Assembly: GCA_035762175.1 (NCBI GenBank)
Contig: DASTPP010000242.1
Coordinates: forward strand, 1-45,970
Reading direction: 5' to 3'
DNA length: 45,970 nucleotides
DNA from: DASTPP01 sp035762175
GTDB taxonomy: Bacteria > Myxococcota_A > Polyangia > Polyangiales > Polyangiaceae
Shown here: positions 8,471 through 15,125 of the stretch, piece after piece
Position numbering within the stretch: the stretch's first letter is position 1
How the letters are laid out: each line of letters starts with the position of its first letter
The notes under the pieces: model-generated
Databases searched by the model: none
Seen by the model: the letters and a program-made list of their open reading frames with translations, nothing else
Told to the model about the DNA's origin: nothing
Program-made: the position numbers and the translations under genes

Positions 8471-9903
8471 TCCTCGATCATGACCGCGCCGGCGGCTACT
8501 GGGGCGCCGTCTACGTGTTCACGGCCGTGCAGGGGCTGCAGGTCATCATCGACGGCCCGGTCGGCTGCGAGAACCTGCCGATCACCTCGGTGCTGCACTA
8601 CACCGACGGGCTGCCGCCGCACGAGCTGCCCGTCGTGGTCACCGGCCTGGCCGAAGAAGAGCTCGGGCAGAAGGGCACCGAGGGGGCGATGCGGCGCGCG
8701 CACCGGGCGCTCGACCCGGCCCTGCCCAGCGTCGTGGTGACCGGCTCGATCGCCGAGATGATCGGCGGCGGCGTCACCCCCGAGGGCACCAACATTCAGC
8801 GGTTTCTGCCCCGCACCATCGACGAAGACCAGTGGCAGAGCGCCGACCGGGCGATGCTCTGGCTCTACCGGCACTACGGCCCGAAGGCGCCGCGCGCCCC
8901 GCGCCCCCGCAAGGAGGGGGCGAAGCCGCGCGTGAACATCATCGGGCCGGGCTACGGCTACTTCAACACGTGGTCCGACCTGGCCGAGGTGCGGCGGCTC
9001 GTCGAGGGCATCGGCGCCGAGGTGAACCTGACCTTCCCCCTCGGCTGCCACCTCGCCGAGGTGCCGCGGCTCGCCGACGCCGAGGCCAACGTGGTGATGT
9101 ACCGCGAGTACGGCCGCTCGCTCTGCGAGGCGCTCGACCGGCCCTACCTGCAGGCCCCGGTCGGGCTGCACAGCACCACGCGCTTTCTGCGCACGCTCGG
9201 CGAGCTGCTCGGCCTCGACCCCGAGCCCTTCATCGAGCGCGAGAAGCACACCACGCTCAAGCCCCTGTGGGACCTCTGGCGCTCGGTGACCCAAGACTTC
9301 TTCGGCACCGCCTCCTTCGGCATCGTCGCCAACGAGACGTACGCGCGCGGCGTGCGCGCCTTCCTCGAGGGCGAGCTCGGGCTGCCCTGCCACTTCGCCT
9401 TCGAGCGGCGGCCGGGCGCGAAGACCGACAACGCGGCGGTGCGCGCAGCGGTGCAGCAGCGCACGCCGCTCATCGTCTTCGGCTCGTACAACGAGCGCAT
9501 GTACCTGGCCGAGGCGGGCGCGCGGGCGGTCTACGTGCCCGCGTCGTTCCCCGGCACCGCCATCCGGCGCCACCTCGGCACCCCCTTCATGGGCTACTCG
9601 GGCGCTTCGTACCTGCTGCAAGAGGTGTGCAACGCGCTCTTCGACGCGCTGTTCAACATCTTGCCGCTGGGCACCGAGCTCGACCGGGTCGACCCGACGC
9701 CCGCGCGCCTGCCCGGCGAGCTGCCGTGGGACGAGGCCGCCGAGCGCGCCCTCGCGGCCGCGCTCGAGGCGACGCCCGTGCTGACGCGCATCTCGGCGGC
9801 CAAGCGCCTGCGCGACGACGCCGAGCTCGCCGCCCGCCGCGCCGGCGAGGGCCGGGTGAGCGCCGCGCGCGTCGCCGCCGCCGCGCACGGGGGGCCGACG
9901 TGA
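8464..9903 (+). CDS. bchZ: Chlorophyllide a reductase subunit Z
   Basis: The 479-residue product is the NifK-like partner of BchY. The start MLILDHDRAGGYWGAVYVF and the segment GPVGCENLPITSVLHYTDG are typical of BchZ, and the cysteine in VGCEN is a probable cluster ligand. A later block, GPGYGYFNTWSDLAEVRRL, matches the middle domain of the family. The C-terminus (from about residue 425) carries the small helical tail seen in BchZ and BchB. The gene starts inside bchY and ends 161 bp before pufB, a gap in which many purple bacteria carry pufQ. Confidence 0.94.
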   Translation: MLILDHDRAGGYWGAVYVFTAVQGLQVIIDGPVGCENLPITSVLHYTDGLPPHELPVVVTGLAEEELGQKGTEGAMRRAHRALDPALPSVVVTGSIAEMIGGGVTPEGTNIQRFLPRTIDEDQWQSADRAMLWLYRHYGPKAPRAPRPRKEGAKPRVNIIGPGYGYFNTWSDLAEVRRLVEGIGAEVNLTFPLGCHLAEVPRLADAEANVVMYREYGRSLCEALDRPYLQAPVGLHSTTRFLRTLGELLGLDPEPFIEREKHTTLKPLWDLWRSVTQDFFGTASFGIVANETYARGVRAFLEGELGLPCHFAFERRPGAKTDNAAVRAAVQQRTPLIVFGSYNERMYLAEAGARAVYVPASFPGTAIRRHLGTPFMGYSGASYLLQEVCNALFDALFNILPLGTELDRVDPTPARLPGELPWDEAAERALAAALEATPVLTRISAAKRLRDDAELAARRAGEGRVSAARVAAAAHGGPT

Positions 9904-10064
9904 ACGGCGCGGCCCGCCGCGGGCGGCCGGCGCCGGGCCCGCGAAGGCGTCGCCTACGGCCCGGCCGCGCCCGCGCGCGGTCGGACGGACCCCCTGCCCA
10001 GGCTCGCGCCGGGCAGCCACGGCCGCGCGCCCCGCGCGCGGCGTTCACCCGGAGGGAATGAGTC
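9904..10064 (+). other. bchZ-pufB intergenic region without pufQ
   Basis: This 161-bp stretch is extremely GC-rich and holds no plausible gene. I see no pufQ, which often occupies this place, and no TGT-N12-ACA box. The only clear element is the GGAGGG ribosome-binding site at 10051-10056 for pufB. Short GC inverted repeats such as GCCGGCGCCGGGC could form hairpins. Confidence 0.6.
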
Positions 10065-10283
10065 ATGGCACAGGTAGACGAGAAGGGCAGTAGTTATTCG
10101 GGCCTGTCGGAGGCCGAGGCGAAGGAGTTTCACCGCATCTTCGTCTCGAGCTTTCTGATCTTCACCGCGATCGCCGTCGTCGCCCACGTCCTCGCCTGGA
10201 TGTGGCGGCCCTGGCTGCCCGGGGTGAACGGCTACTCGATGCTCGAAACCGCGCAGTCGGCCGCCCAGTCGATGCTGGGCTGA
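10065..10283 (+). CDS. pufB: Light-harvesting 1 beta polypeptide
   Basis: The 72-residue product is the LH1 beta antenna apoprotein. It has a polar N-terminus with SGLSEAEAKEFH, one membrane helix (about residues 26-45), and the bacteriochlorophyll-ligating H41 in AHVLAWMWRPWLP, the standard LH1 beta signature. H23 is the second conserved histidine. The C-terminal tail after WRPWLPG is about 20 residues longer than in many LH1 beta chains. GGAGGG lies nine bases before the ATG. It is followed after 15 bp by pufA. Confidence 0.96.
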   Translation: MAQVDEKGSSYSGLSEAEAKEFHRIFVSSFLIFTAIAVVAHVLAWMWRPWLPGVNGYSMLETAQSAAQSMLG

Positions 10284-10298
10284 ACGGAAGGTATCATC

Positions 10299-10607
10299 AT
10301 GTGGCGTCTATGGCAGCTCTTCGACCCGCGCCAGGCCCTGGTGGGCCTGTTCACGTTCCTCTTCGCGCTGGCGCTGGTCATCCACTTCGTGCTCCTCAGC
10401 ACCAACCGCTTCAACTGGCTGGAAGGCCCCCGCAAGGCGGCCCCGGCGGCCGACCGTAGCGGCCTGCCCTCCCGGTTAGCGAAGCGCCCCACCCCAACCG
10501 GGACGGGCCCGGGCAACCGCCCGGGCCCGCCCCACCACGTTTTACGTCGCCCCGAGCTCGCCCCGGGAGATTGTGTCGGGAGGCTGCATGGCCTTGCTCA
10601 GTTTTGA
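10299..10607 (+). CDS. pufA: Light-harvesting 1 alpha polypeptide with unusual C-terminal extension
   Basis: The first ~52 residues are a canonical LH1 alpha chain: MWRLWQLFDPRQALVG, a membrane helix, the bacteriochlorophyll ligand H29 in VIHFVLLST, and NRFNWLEG. Most alpha chains end within about 10-20 residues of this point. Here the frame continues to residue 102 through two strong hairpins and overlaps the pufL start by 20 bases. Out-of-frame TAG codons occur at 10457-10459 and 10477-10479, so a one- or two-base shift would restore a normal length. Either this is a genuine extension, possibly processed off, or there is a frameshift or sequence error near 10430-10475. GGAAGG precedes the ATG. 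Confidence 0.93.
   Translation: MWRLWQLFDPRQALVGLFTFLFALALVIHFVLLSTNRFNWLEGPRKAAPAADRSGLPSRLAKRPTPTGTGPGNRPGPPHHVLRRPELAPGDCVGRLHGLAQF
10471..10502 (+). other. First hairpin in the pufA-pufL junction
   Basis: CCCGGTT at 10471-10477 pairs perfectly with AACCGGG at 10496-10502 around an 18-base loop. It stands next to a stronger hairpin at 10504-10529. In Rhodobacter, hairpins between pufA and pufL slow 3' decay of the pufBA segment and raise LH1 over reaction centre; the same role is inferred here from position. Confidence 0.6.
10504..10529 (+). terminator. Strong GC hairpin between pufA and pufL (mRNA stabiliser or attenuator)
   Basis: An 11-bp perfect stem, CGGGCCCGGGC with GCCCGGGCCCG, closes a four-base AACC loop. 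No T-run follows, so it is more likely an mRNA decay barrier or partial terminator than a full intrinsic terminator. It lies 58 bases before the pufL ATG. It falls within the extended pufA frame. Confidence 0.75.
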
Positions 10608-11412
10608 AAGACGGTACCGCGTCCGCGGCGGGACGATCGTCGGCGGCGACCTGTTCGACTTTTGGGTCGGCCCGTTCTACGTCGGCTTCTTCGGGGTCAC
10701 GACCATCTTCTTCTCCGTCGTCGGCACCGCCCTGCTCGTCTGGGGCGCCTCGCTCGGGCCGACGTGGAACCTCTGGAAGATCAACATCGCCCCGCCGCCC
10801 ATCGAATACGGCCTCGGCTTCGCCCCGCTCGCCCAGGGCGGCATCTGGCAGCTCGTCACGGTCTGCGCCCTCGGGGCGTTCGTCTCGTGGGCCCTGCGCC
10901 AGGCCGAGATCAGCCGCAAGCTCGGCATGGGGTATCACATCCCCGTCGCCTACGGCGTCGCCATCTTCGCGTACTTCTCGCTGGTGGTGATACGCCCCGT
11001 GCTGCTCGGCGCCTGGGGGCACGGCTTCCCCTACGGCATCTTCAGCCACCTCGACTGGGTCTCGAACGTCGGGTACCAGTACCTGCACTTTCACTACAAC
11101 CCGGCGCACATGATCGCGGTGACCTTCTTCTTCACCACGACGTTGGCGCTCTCGCTGCACGGCGGCCTCATCCTGTCGGCCGTCAACCCGCAGCCCGGCC
11201 AGACGATCAAGACCGCCGAGCACGAGGACGCCTTCTTCCGCGACCTCATCGGCTACTCGATCGGCCCGCTCGGCATCCACCGGCTCGGGCTCTTTCTGGC
11301 CCTGAACGCCGGCTTCTGGAGCGCCGTCTGCATCATCATCAGCGGCCCCTTCTGGACGCGCGGCTGGCCCGAGTGGTGGAACTGGTGGCTCAGCCTCCCC
11401 GTGTGGAATTAG
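10588..11412 (+). CDS. pufL: Photosynthetic reaction centre L subunit
   Basis: The 274-residue product starts MALLSFERRYRVRGG and continues GDLFDFWVGPFYVGFFG, the hallmark of PufL. Five membrane helices are evident. Histidines in HLDWVSNVGYQYLHFHY and the later SLHGG supply special-pair, accessory bacteriochlorophyll and iron ligands. With PufM it binds the pigments and quinones of the type-II reaction centre. I chose the ATG at 10588 behind GGGAGG (10578-10583) rather than the in-frame GTG at 10573, since it matches family starts. Confidence 0.97.
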   Translation: MALLSFERRYRVRGGTIVGGDLFDFWVGPFYVGFFGVTTIFFSVVGTALLVWGASLGPTWNLWKINIAPPPIEYGLGFAPLAQGGIWQLVTVCALGAFVSWALRQAEISRKLGMGYHIPVAYGVAIFAYFSLVVIRPVLLGAWGHGFPYGIFSHLDWVSNVGYQYLHFHYNPAHMIAVTFFFTTTLALSLHGGLILSAVNPQPGQTIKTAEHEDAFFRDLIGYSIGPLGIHRLGLFLALNAGFWSAVCIIISGPFWTRGWPEWWNWWLSLPVWN

Positions 11413-11441
11413 CCCCGAACCGGCCCGGAGGCGAGACCGCG

Positions 11442-12734
11442 ATGTCCCAATTCCAGTACCAGAACATCTTCACGCAGATTCAGATCAGCGCCCCGCCCGA
11501 GCTCGGGCCGGCGCTCGCCGACGAAGACTTCCGCACCCGCGGCGTGACCCGGTCCCGGCTGATCGGCTGGTTCGCCGCCGCCCAGATCGGCCCGATCTAC
11601 CTCGGCTACCTCGGCATCGCCTCGCTCATCTGCGGGTTCATCGCCATCGAGATCATCGGGCTCAACATGTGGGCCTCGGTCGGCTGGGACCCGATCCAGT
11701 TCGTGCGCCAGCTGCCCTGGCTCGCCCTCGAGCCGCCGCCGCCCTCGCTCGGCCTGGCGCTGCCGCCGCTCAACCGCGGCGGCTGGTGGCTGATGGCCGG
11801 GTTCTTCTTGACCGCTTCGATCTTGCTCTGGTGGGTGCGCACCTACCGCCGGGCCAAGGCGCTCGGGCTCGGCACCCACGTCGCCTGGGCCTTCAGCTCG
11901 GCGATCTTTCTCTACCTGTCGCTCGGGTTCATTCGCCCCATCTTGATGGGCAGCTGGGGCGAGGCGGTGCCCTTCGGCATCTTCCCGCACCTCGACTGGA
12001 CGGCCGCGTTCTCGATTCGCTACGGCAACCTGTTCTACAACCCCTTCCACGCCCTCTCGATCGCCTTCCTCTACGGCTCGACGCTGCTCTTCGCCATGCA
12101 CGGCGCCACGGTGCTGGCGCTGACGCACCTCGGCGGCGAGCGCGAGGCCAGCCAGGTGGTCGACCGCGGCACCGCCGGCGAGCGCGGCATGCTCTTCTGG
12201 CGCTGGACGATGGGCTTCAACGCCACGTTCGAGTCGATTCACCGCTGGGCCTGGTGGTTCGCGGTGCTCACCACCCTCACCGGCGGCATCGGCATTCTGC
12301 TCACCGGCACCGCGGTCGACAACTGGTACCTCTGGGCGGTCAAGCACAACTTCGCCCCCGAGTACGAGCTCGCCTACCCCGTCGTGCCCGACCCGGCGCT
12401 GCAGGGGCTGCCCGAGCGGCTGCGCACGCGGCCGCCGGCCGCCATCGACCCGACGCGCGACCAGGGCACCGGCCCGCTGGTGCAGCCCTCGCCGAGCGGC
12501 GTGCCGGTCCAGCCGCCGCAAGAAGAGACCAACCAGGCGCTGCCCGTCACCTCCGCGTCGGCCGGCGGGGCCGGCTCGTCGCTGCCCGCGCGGCCGCCGG
12601 CCGGCTCGGCCCCACCCCCCACCGGGCCGGCCGCCGGGCCGCCCGTCCCGCAGGGGTCGCAGCGGCCCCCCCTCGGCTCCGCCGTGCCCTCCTCCCCCCC
12701 CGCCGTCAGCGCGCCGCCGACCGGGCGGCCCTAG
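11442..12734 (+). CDS. pufM: Photosynthetic reaction centre M subunit with long Pro-rich C-terminal extension
   Basis: Residues 1 to about 325 form a normal PufM with five membrane helices, FGIFPHLDW, NPFHALSIAFLYGS and AMHGATVLA carrying the bacteriochlorophyll and iron ligands. Family members usually end near here (about 305-330 residues). This one runs on to residue 430 with a low-complexity tail rich in Pro, Gly, Ala and Ser, starting after LPERLRTRPPAA. The C-terminus of PufM faces the periplasm, so the tail would lie near the cytochrome subunit PufC encoded next. GGAGG precedes the ATG. The TAG stop sits eight bases before the pufC GTG. Confidence 0.96.
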   Translation: MSQFQYQNIFTQIQISAPPELGPALADEDFRTRGVTRSRLIGWFAAAQIGPIYLGYLGIASLICGFIAIEIIGLNMWASVGWDPIQFVRQLPWLALEPPPPSLGLALPPLNRGGWWLMAGFFLTASILLWWVRTYRRAKALGLGTHVAWAFSSAIFLYLSLGFIRPILMGSWGEAVPFGIFPHLDWTAAFSIRYGNLFYNPFHALSIAFLYGSTLLFAMHGATVLALTHLGGEREASQVVDRGTAGERGMLFWRWTMGFNATFESIHRWAWWFAVLTTLTGGIGILLTGTAVDNWYLWAVKHNFAPEYELAYPVVPDPALQGLPERLRTRPPAAIDPTRDQGTGPLVQPSPSGVPVQPPQEETNQALPVTSASAGGAGSSLPARPPAGSAPPPTGPAAGPPVPQGSQRPPLGSAVPSSPPAVSAPPTGRP

Positions 12735-12742
12735 GTGCGACC

Positions 12743-14035
12743 GTGAACCTCCTGACCAAGGCCACCCTCTGGCTCGGCACGGCGCTCTTCTCGGCCGCCA
12801 CCGTCGCCACCTTCAAGCCGTCGCAGACCTTTCAGCTCGGCCACCCCGGCGCGGGCATGGAGCAGGTCGAGACCAACGATCGGCTCGCCGAGCGGGTCGC
12901 CGCCAACGAGCTGCCGCCCTCGCTGCCCGCCGCCGCGCCGGGTGGCGTGCTCGCCGTCAACGCGTACAAGAACGTGCGCGTGCTCGGCCACGTCTCGTCG
13001 GCCGAGTTCACCCGGCTGATGACCGCCATGACGCTCTGGGTCTCGCCCAACCAGGGCTGCGCCTACTGCCACGCGCCCCAGCGCGACGCCACCGGCAACA
13101 TCGTCAAGAACGAAGAGGGCTACCCGATCGCCGATCTCAACAACATGCACTCGGACGAGCTCTACACCAAGGTGGTGGCCCGCCGCATGTTGCAGATGAC
13201 GATGCGCATCAACGCCGACTGGAAGCCCCACGTCCAGAACACCGGGGTCACCTGCTACACCTGCCACCACGGCAACCCCGTGCCGCTCAACATCTGGTTC
13301 GACACGGTCGAGCCCCCGTCCGAAGACGGCGCCCTCGGCCGCAAGGCCGGCCAGAACGCCCCCTCGGCCATCGCCGGCCAGAGCTCGCTGCCGGGCTCGT
13401 CGCTGCGGCCCTTCCTCGGGGGCGACGACAACATTCGCGTCATCTCGACCGAGGCCATCGGCAGCGAGAGCCGCACCTCGATCAAAGAGGCCGAGTGGAC
13501 GTACGGCCTCATGATGCACATGTCGAAGGCGCTCGGGGTCAACTGCACCTACTGCCACAACACCCGCTCGATGGGCGCGTGGAGCGCGAGCCCGACCACC
13601 CGCACCTCGGCCTGGTTCGGCATTCGCATGGTGCGCGAGCTGAACCGCGAGTACCTCGAGCCGCTCACCCCGCTCTTCCCCGAAGAGCGGCTGGGGCCCG
13701 CGGGCGACGGGCCGAAGGTCAACTGCGCCACGTGCCACGCCGGCGCCTTCAAGCCGCTGCTCGGCGCCAGCATGCTCAAAGACTACCAAGCCCTGGCCGA
13801 GGCCAAGCCCCAGCCCCCCAAGACGTCCGCCCCGGCCGTCAACTCGGCCTTCGTCGGCGGCTTCGGCGGCGCCGGGGGCGCGCCCCTCGGCGGCCGTGAC
13901 GCCGGCGCGGGCGGCGCCCCGCCCCGCTTCGAGCCCCCGGGCGAGGTCGAGCCTCCCAAGCCACTACCCTCGGTGCTACCTTCGGCCTCGGCGCCCGCGT
14001 TCCGCGAAGCCATCCCGCCCTCCGGCCCACGTTGA
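12743..14035 (+). CDS. pufC: Reaction centre tetraheme cytochrome c subunit
   Basis: The 430-residue protein has four CxxCH heme c sites: CAYCH (106-110), CYTCH (171-175), CTYCH (268-272) and CATCH (328-332). Methionines in TRLMTAMTLW, RRMLQMTMR and YGLMMHMSKA are the expected axial ligands. It reduces the special pair of the reaction centre from the periplasmic side. The N-terminus (about residues 5-22) is hydrophobic but has no lipobox cysteine, so it is probably a retained membrane anchor rather than a lipoprotein. A Gly/Pro-rich tail of about 75 residues follows the last heme. The start is GTG, with TAGGTG five bases upstream. Confidence 0.95.
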   Translation: MNLLTKATLWLGTALFSAATVATFKPSQTFQLGHPGAGMEQVETNDRLAERVAANELPPSLPAAAPGGVLAVNAYKNVRVLGHVSSAEFTRLMTAMTLWVSPNQGCAYCHAPQRDATGNIVKNEEGYPIADLNNMHSDELYTKVVARRMLQMTMRINADWKPHVQNTGVTCYTCHHGNPVPLNIWFDTVEPPSEDGALGRKAGQNAPSAIAGQSSLPGSSLRPFLGGDDNIRVISTEAIGSESRTSIKEAEWTYGLMMHMSKALGVNCTYCHNTRSMGAWSASPTTRTSAWFGIRMVRELNREYLEPLTPLFPEERLGPAGDGPKVNCATCHAGAFKPLLGASMLKDYQALAEAKPQPPKTSAPAVNSAFVGGFGGAGGAPLGGRDAGAGGAPPRFEPPGEVEPPKPLPSVLPSASAPAFREAIPPSGPR

Positions 14036-14040
14036 GCCCC

Positions 14041-14069
14041 CCGGCGGCGACCGAAGCGGTCGCCGCCGG
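14041..14069 (+). terminator. Hairpin after pufC
   Basis: A 13-bp perfect stem (CCGGCGGCGACCG with CGGTCGCCGCCGG) closes a three-base AAG loop six bases after the pufC stop. There is no T-run, so it may act as a 3' end stabiliser, a partial terminator, or a Rho-type end. It separates puf from the HiPIP gene, which may have its own promoter in 14070-14135. Confidence 0.7.
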
Positions 14070-14151
14070 CATGTCGTGCGCCGTTGAGGTAACGTTCGTG
14101 GAGAGCAACACCCCGAGCTCGAGAATCATCGAAGGCAGAAGGAGCGACCAC

Positions 14152-14544
14152 GTGAAAGACGACCAGAGCGTATCCAGGCCCCTGGGGCGGCGGCACACCC
14201 TGCAACTGCTGGGCGCGGGGCTGGCCGTCGGCGGCCTCTTCGGCGCCGGCGGCTGCAACAAAGACCAGGGCGGCTCTTCGGGCGGCAGCAGCCAAGGGGC
14301 GAGCGCGAAGGGCGCGGGCTGCAACACCCCCGTCGACGACGCCGCCAAGACGCAGCGCCGCACCTTGCAGTACGTCGACAAGGCCGTCGACCCCCAGAAA
14401 AAGTGTATCGACTGCGCGCAGTTCGTCGATGCCCAGTACGCCCCCTGCGGCGGCTGCAAAGTGCTGCCCGGGCCGGTCAAGCCCGAAGGCGGCTGCCTCG
14501 CGTTCGCGCCCAAAACCGCCGCCCCCGCGGCGAGCCCGGGCTGA
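14152..14544 (+). CDS. High-potential iron-sulfur protein, Tat lipoprotein type
   Basis: The 130-residue product has a twin-arginine start (LGRRHTLQLLG), a short hydrophobic stretch and a lipobox ending at C35 (GAGGC). A Gly/Ser spacer leads to a HiPIP domain: C85 and C88 in KKCIDCAQF, C102 in CKVLPGPV, and C115 in EGGCLAF match the four [4Fe-4S] ligands; C99 is extra. HiPIPs donate electrons to PufC or the reaction centre in several phototrophs, and the place right after pufC fits this. Start GTG at 14152 is chosen because AGAAGGAG lies eight bases upstream and it begins just before the Tat motif; the frame is open further upstream. Confidence 0.9.
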   Translation: MKDDQSVSRPLGRRHTLQLLGAGLAVGGLFGAGGCNKDQGGSSGGSSQGASAKGAGCNTPVDDAAKTQRRTLQYVDKAVDPQKKCIDCAQFVDAQYAPCGGCKVLPGPVKPEGGCLAFAPKTAAPAASPG

Positions 14545-14610
14545 GCAGCCCCCCCGCGGCGAGCCCGGGCTGAACAGTCGCGCCCCCTGCGACGAGCCCG
14601 GGCTGAACAG
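14530..14610 (+). repeat. Three tandem copies of the HiPIP stop-codon segment
   Basis: A 19-base unit, GCGAGCCCGGGCTGA followed by ACAG or GCAG, occurs at 14530-14548, 14559-14577 and 14592-14610 (periods 29 and 33). The first copy contains the last codons (ASPG) and TGA stop of the HiPIP gene. The third differs by one base at its start. Flanking C-runs are also repeated. GAGCCCGGGCT inside each unit is palindromic. A similar arrangement is seen at 39322-39445. Confidence 0.8.
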
Positions 14611-14773
14611 CTACGACCCCCGCGCCTGCGGGGCGGCCAGCGGGGCCGACAGCTCGCCTGGGGCCCCCCGGCCAGGCGCGCGCTCGGCGCTCCGCGGGCC
14701 AGGGGGCATCGACGGGGGCGCCTGGGGCATGATGGGCGCGCCCGGTGCCCGCGCGCGCCAGGGGCTACCCTCG
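14611..14773. terminator. Convergent intergenic region with a hairpin
   Basis: The region separates the converging HiPIP gene and minus-strand operon. CGCCTGG at 14655-14661 pairs with CCAGGCG at 14672-14678 around GGCCCCCCGG. No T-rich tract follows on either strand. No gene is visible. Confidence 0.4.
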
Positions 14774-15052
14774 CTATGGGCCCGAGGGCCGGCGCGTGCG
14801 CCGCGCCAGGTCGAACAAATGCGCGGGGAACGACGCGCCGAAGAACGTCGCCGTCCAGCGGTAGTCGGCGCCGGTGAGCGCGCAGCGCAGCGCGAGCATG
14901 AGCATCGCCCCCGCGAGCAGCTGCCCGAGCAGGTCGAGCGGGCGGAGCCCGGGCCCGCCGCGCCGGCGCCAGGCGAGGAGCACGACGATCTCGACCCCCA
15001 CGACCGCGAGGGCGAGGTCGACGGGGGCGCCGCTGGCGAAGAGCTCTTTCAC
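14774..15052 (-). CDS. Small membrane protein of unknown function
   Basis: This 92-residue frame starts at a GTG (MKELFASG). It has two or three hydrophobic segments: about residues 9-29 (DLALAVVGVEIVVLLAW), about 40-60 (LLGQLLAGAMLMLALR) and a weaker one near 65-80. It ends in a basic tail. I do not recognise the family. It lies 73 bp downstream of bchP on the same strand and is probably the last gene of the bchG-bchP operon. The start has no good ribosome-binding site; the sequence just upstream is a GGGGGGCCCCCC palindrome. Charge distribution (positive after the first segment) and hydrophobic pattern support a real protein. Confidence 0.65.
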   Translation of the reverse strand: MKELFASGAPVDLALAVVGVEIVVLLAWRRRGGPGLRPLDLLGQLLAGAMLMLALRCALTGADYRWTATFFGASFPAHLFDLARRTRRPSGP

Positions 15053-15125
15053 GCGGGGGGCCCCCCGCCGGGCGGCGGCAGCGGCGGCGCGCCGGCCGGC
15101 CCGACCGCGGCGGGCGGCTCGCGGC

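Noticed and set aside
9904..10064. Looked for pufQ between bchZ and pufB
   Set aside because: No frame of suitable length or sequence exists in the 161 bp.
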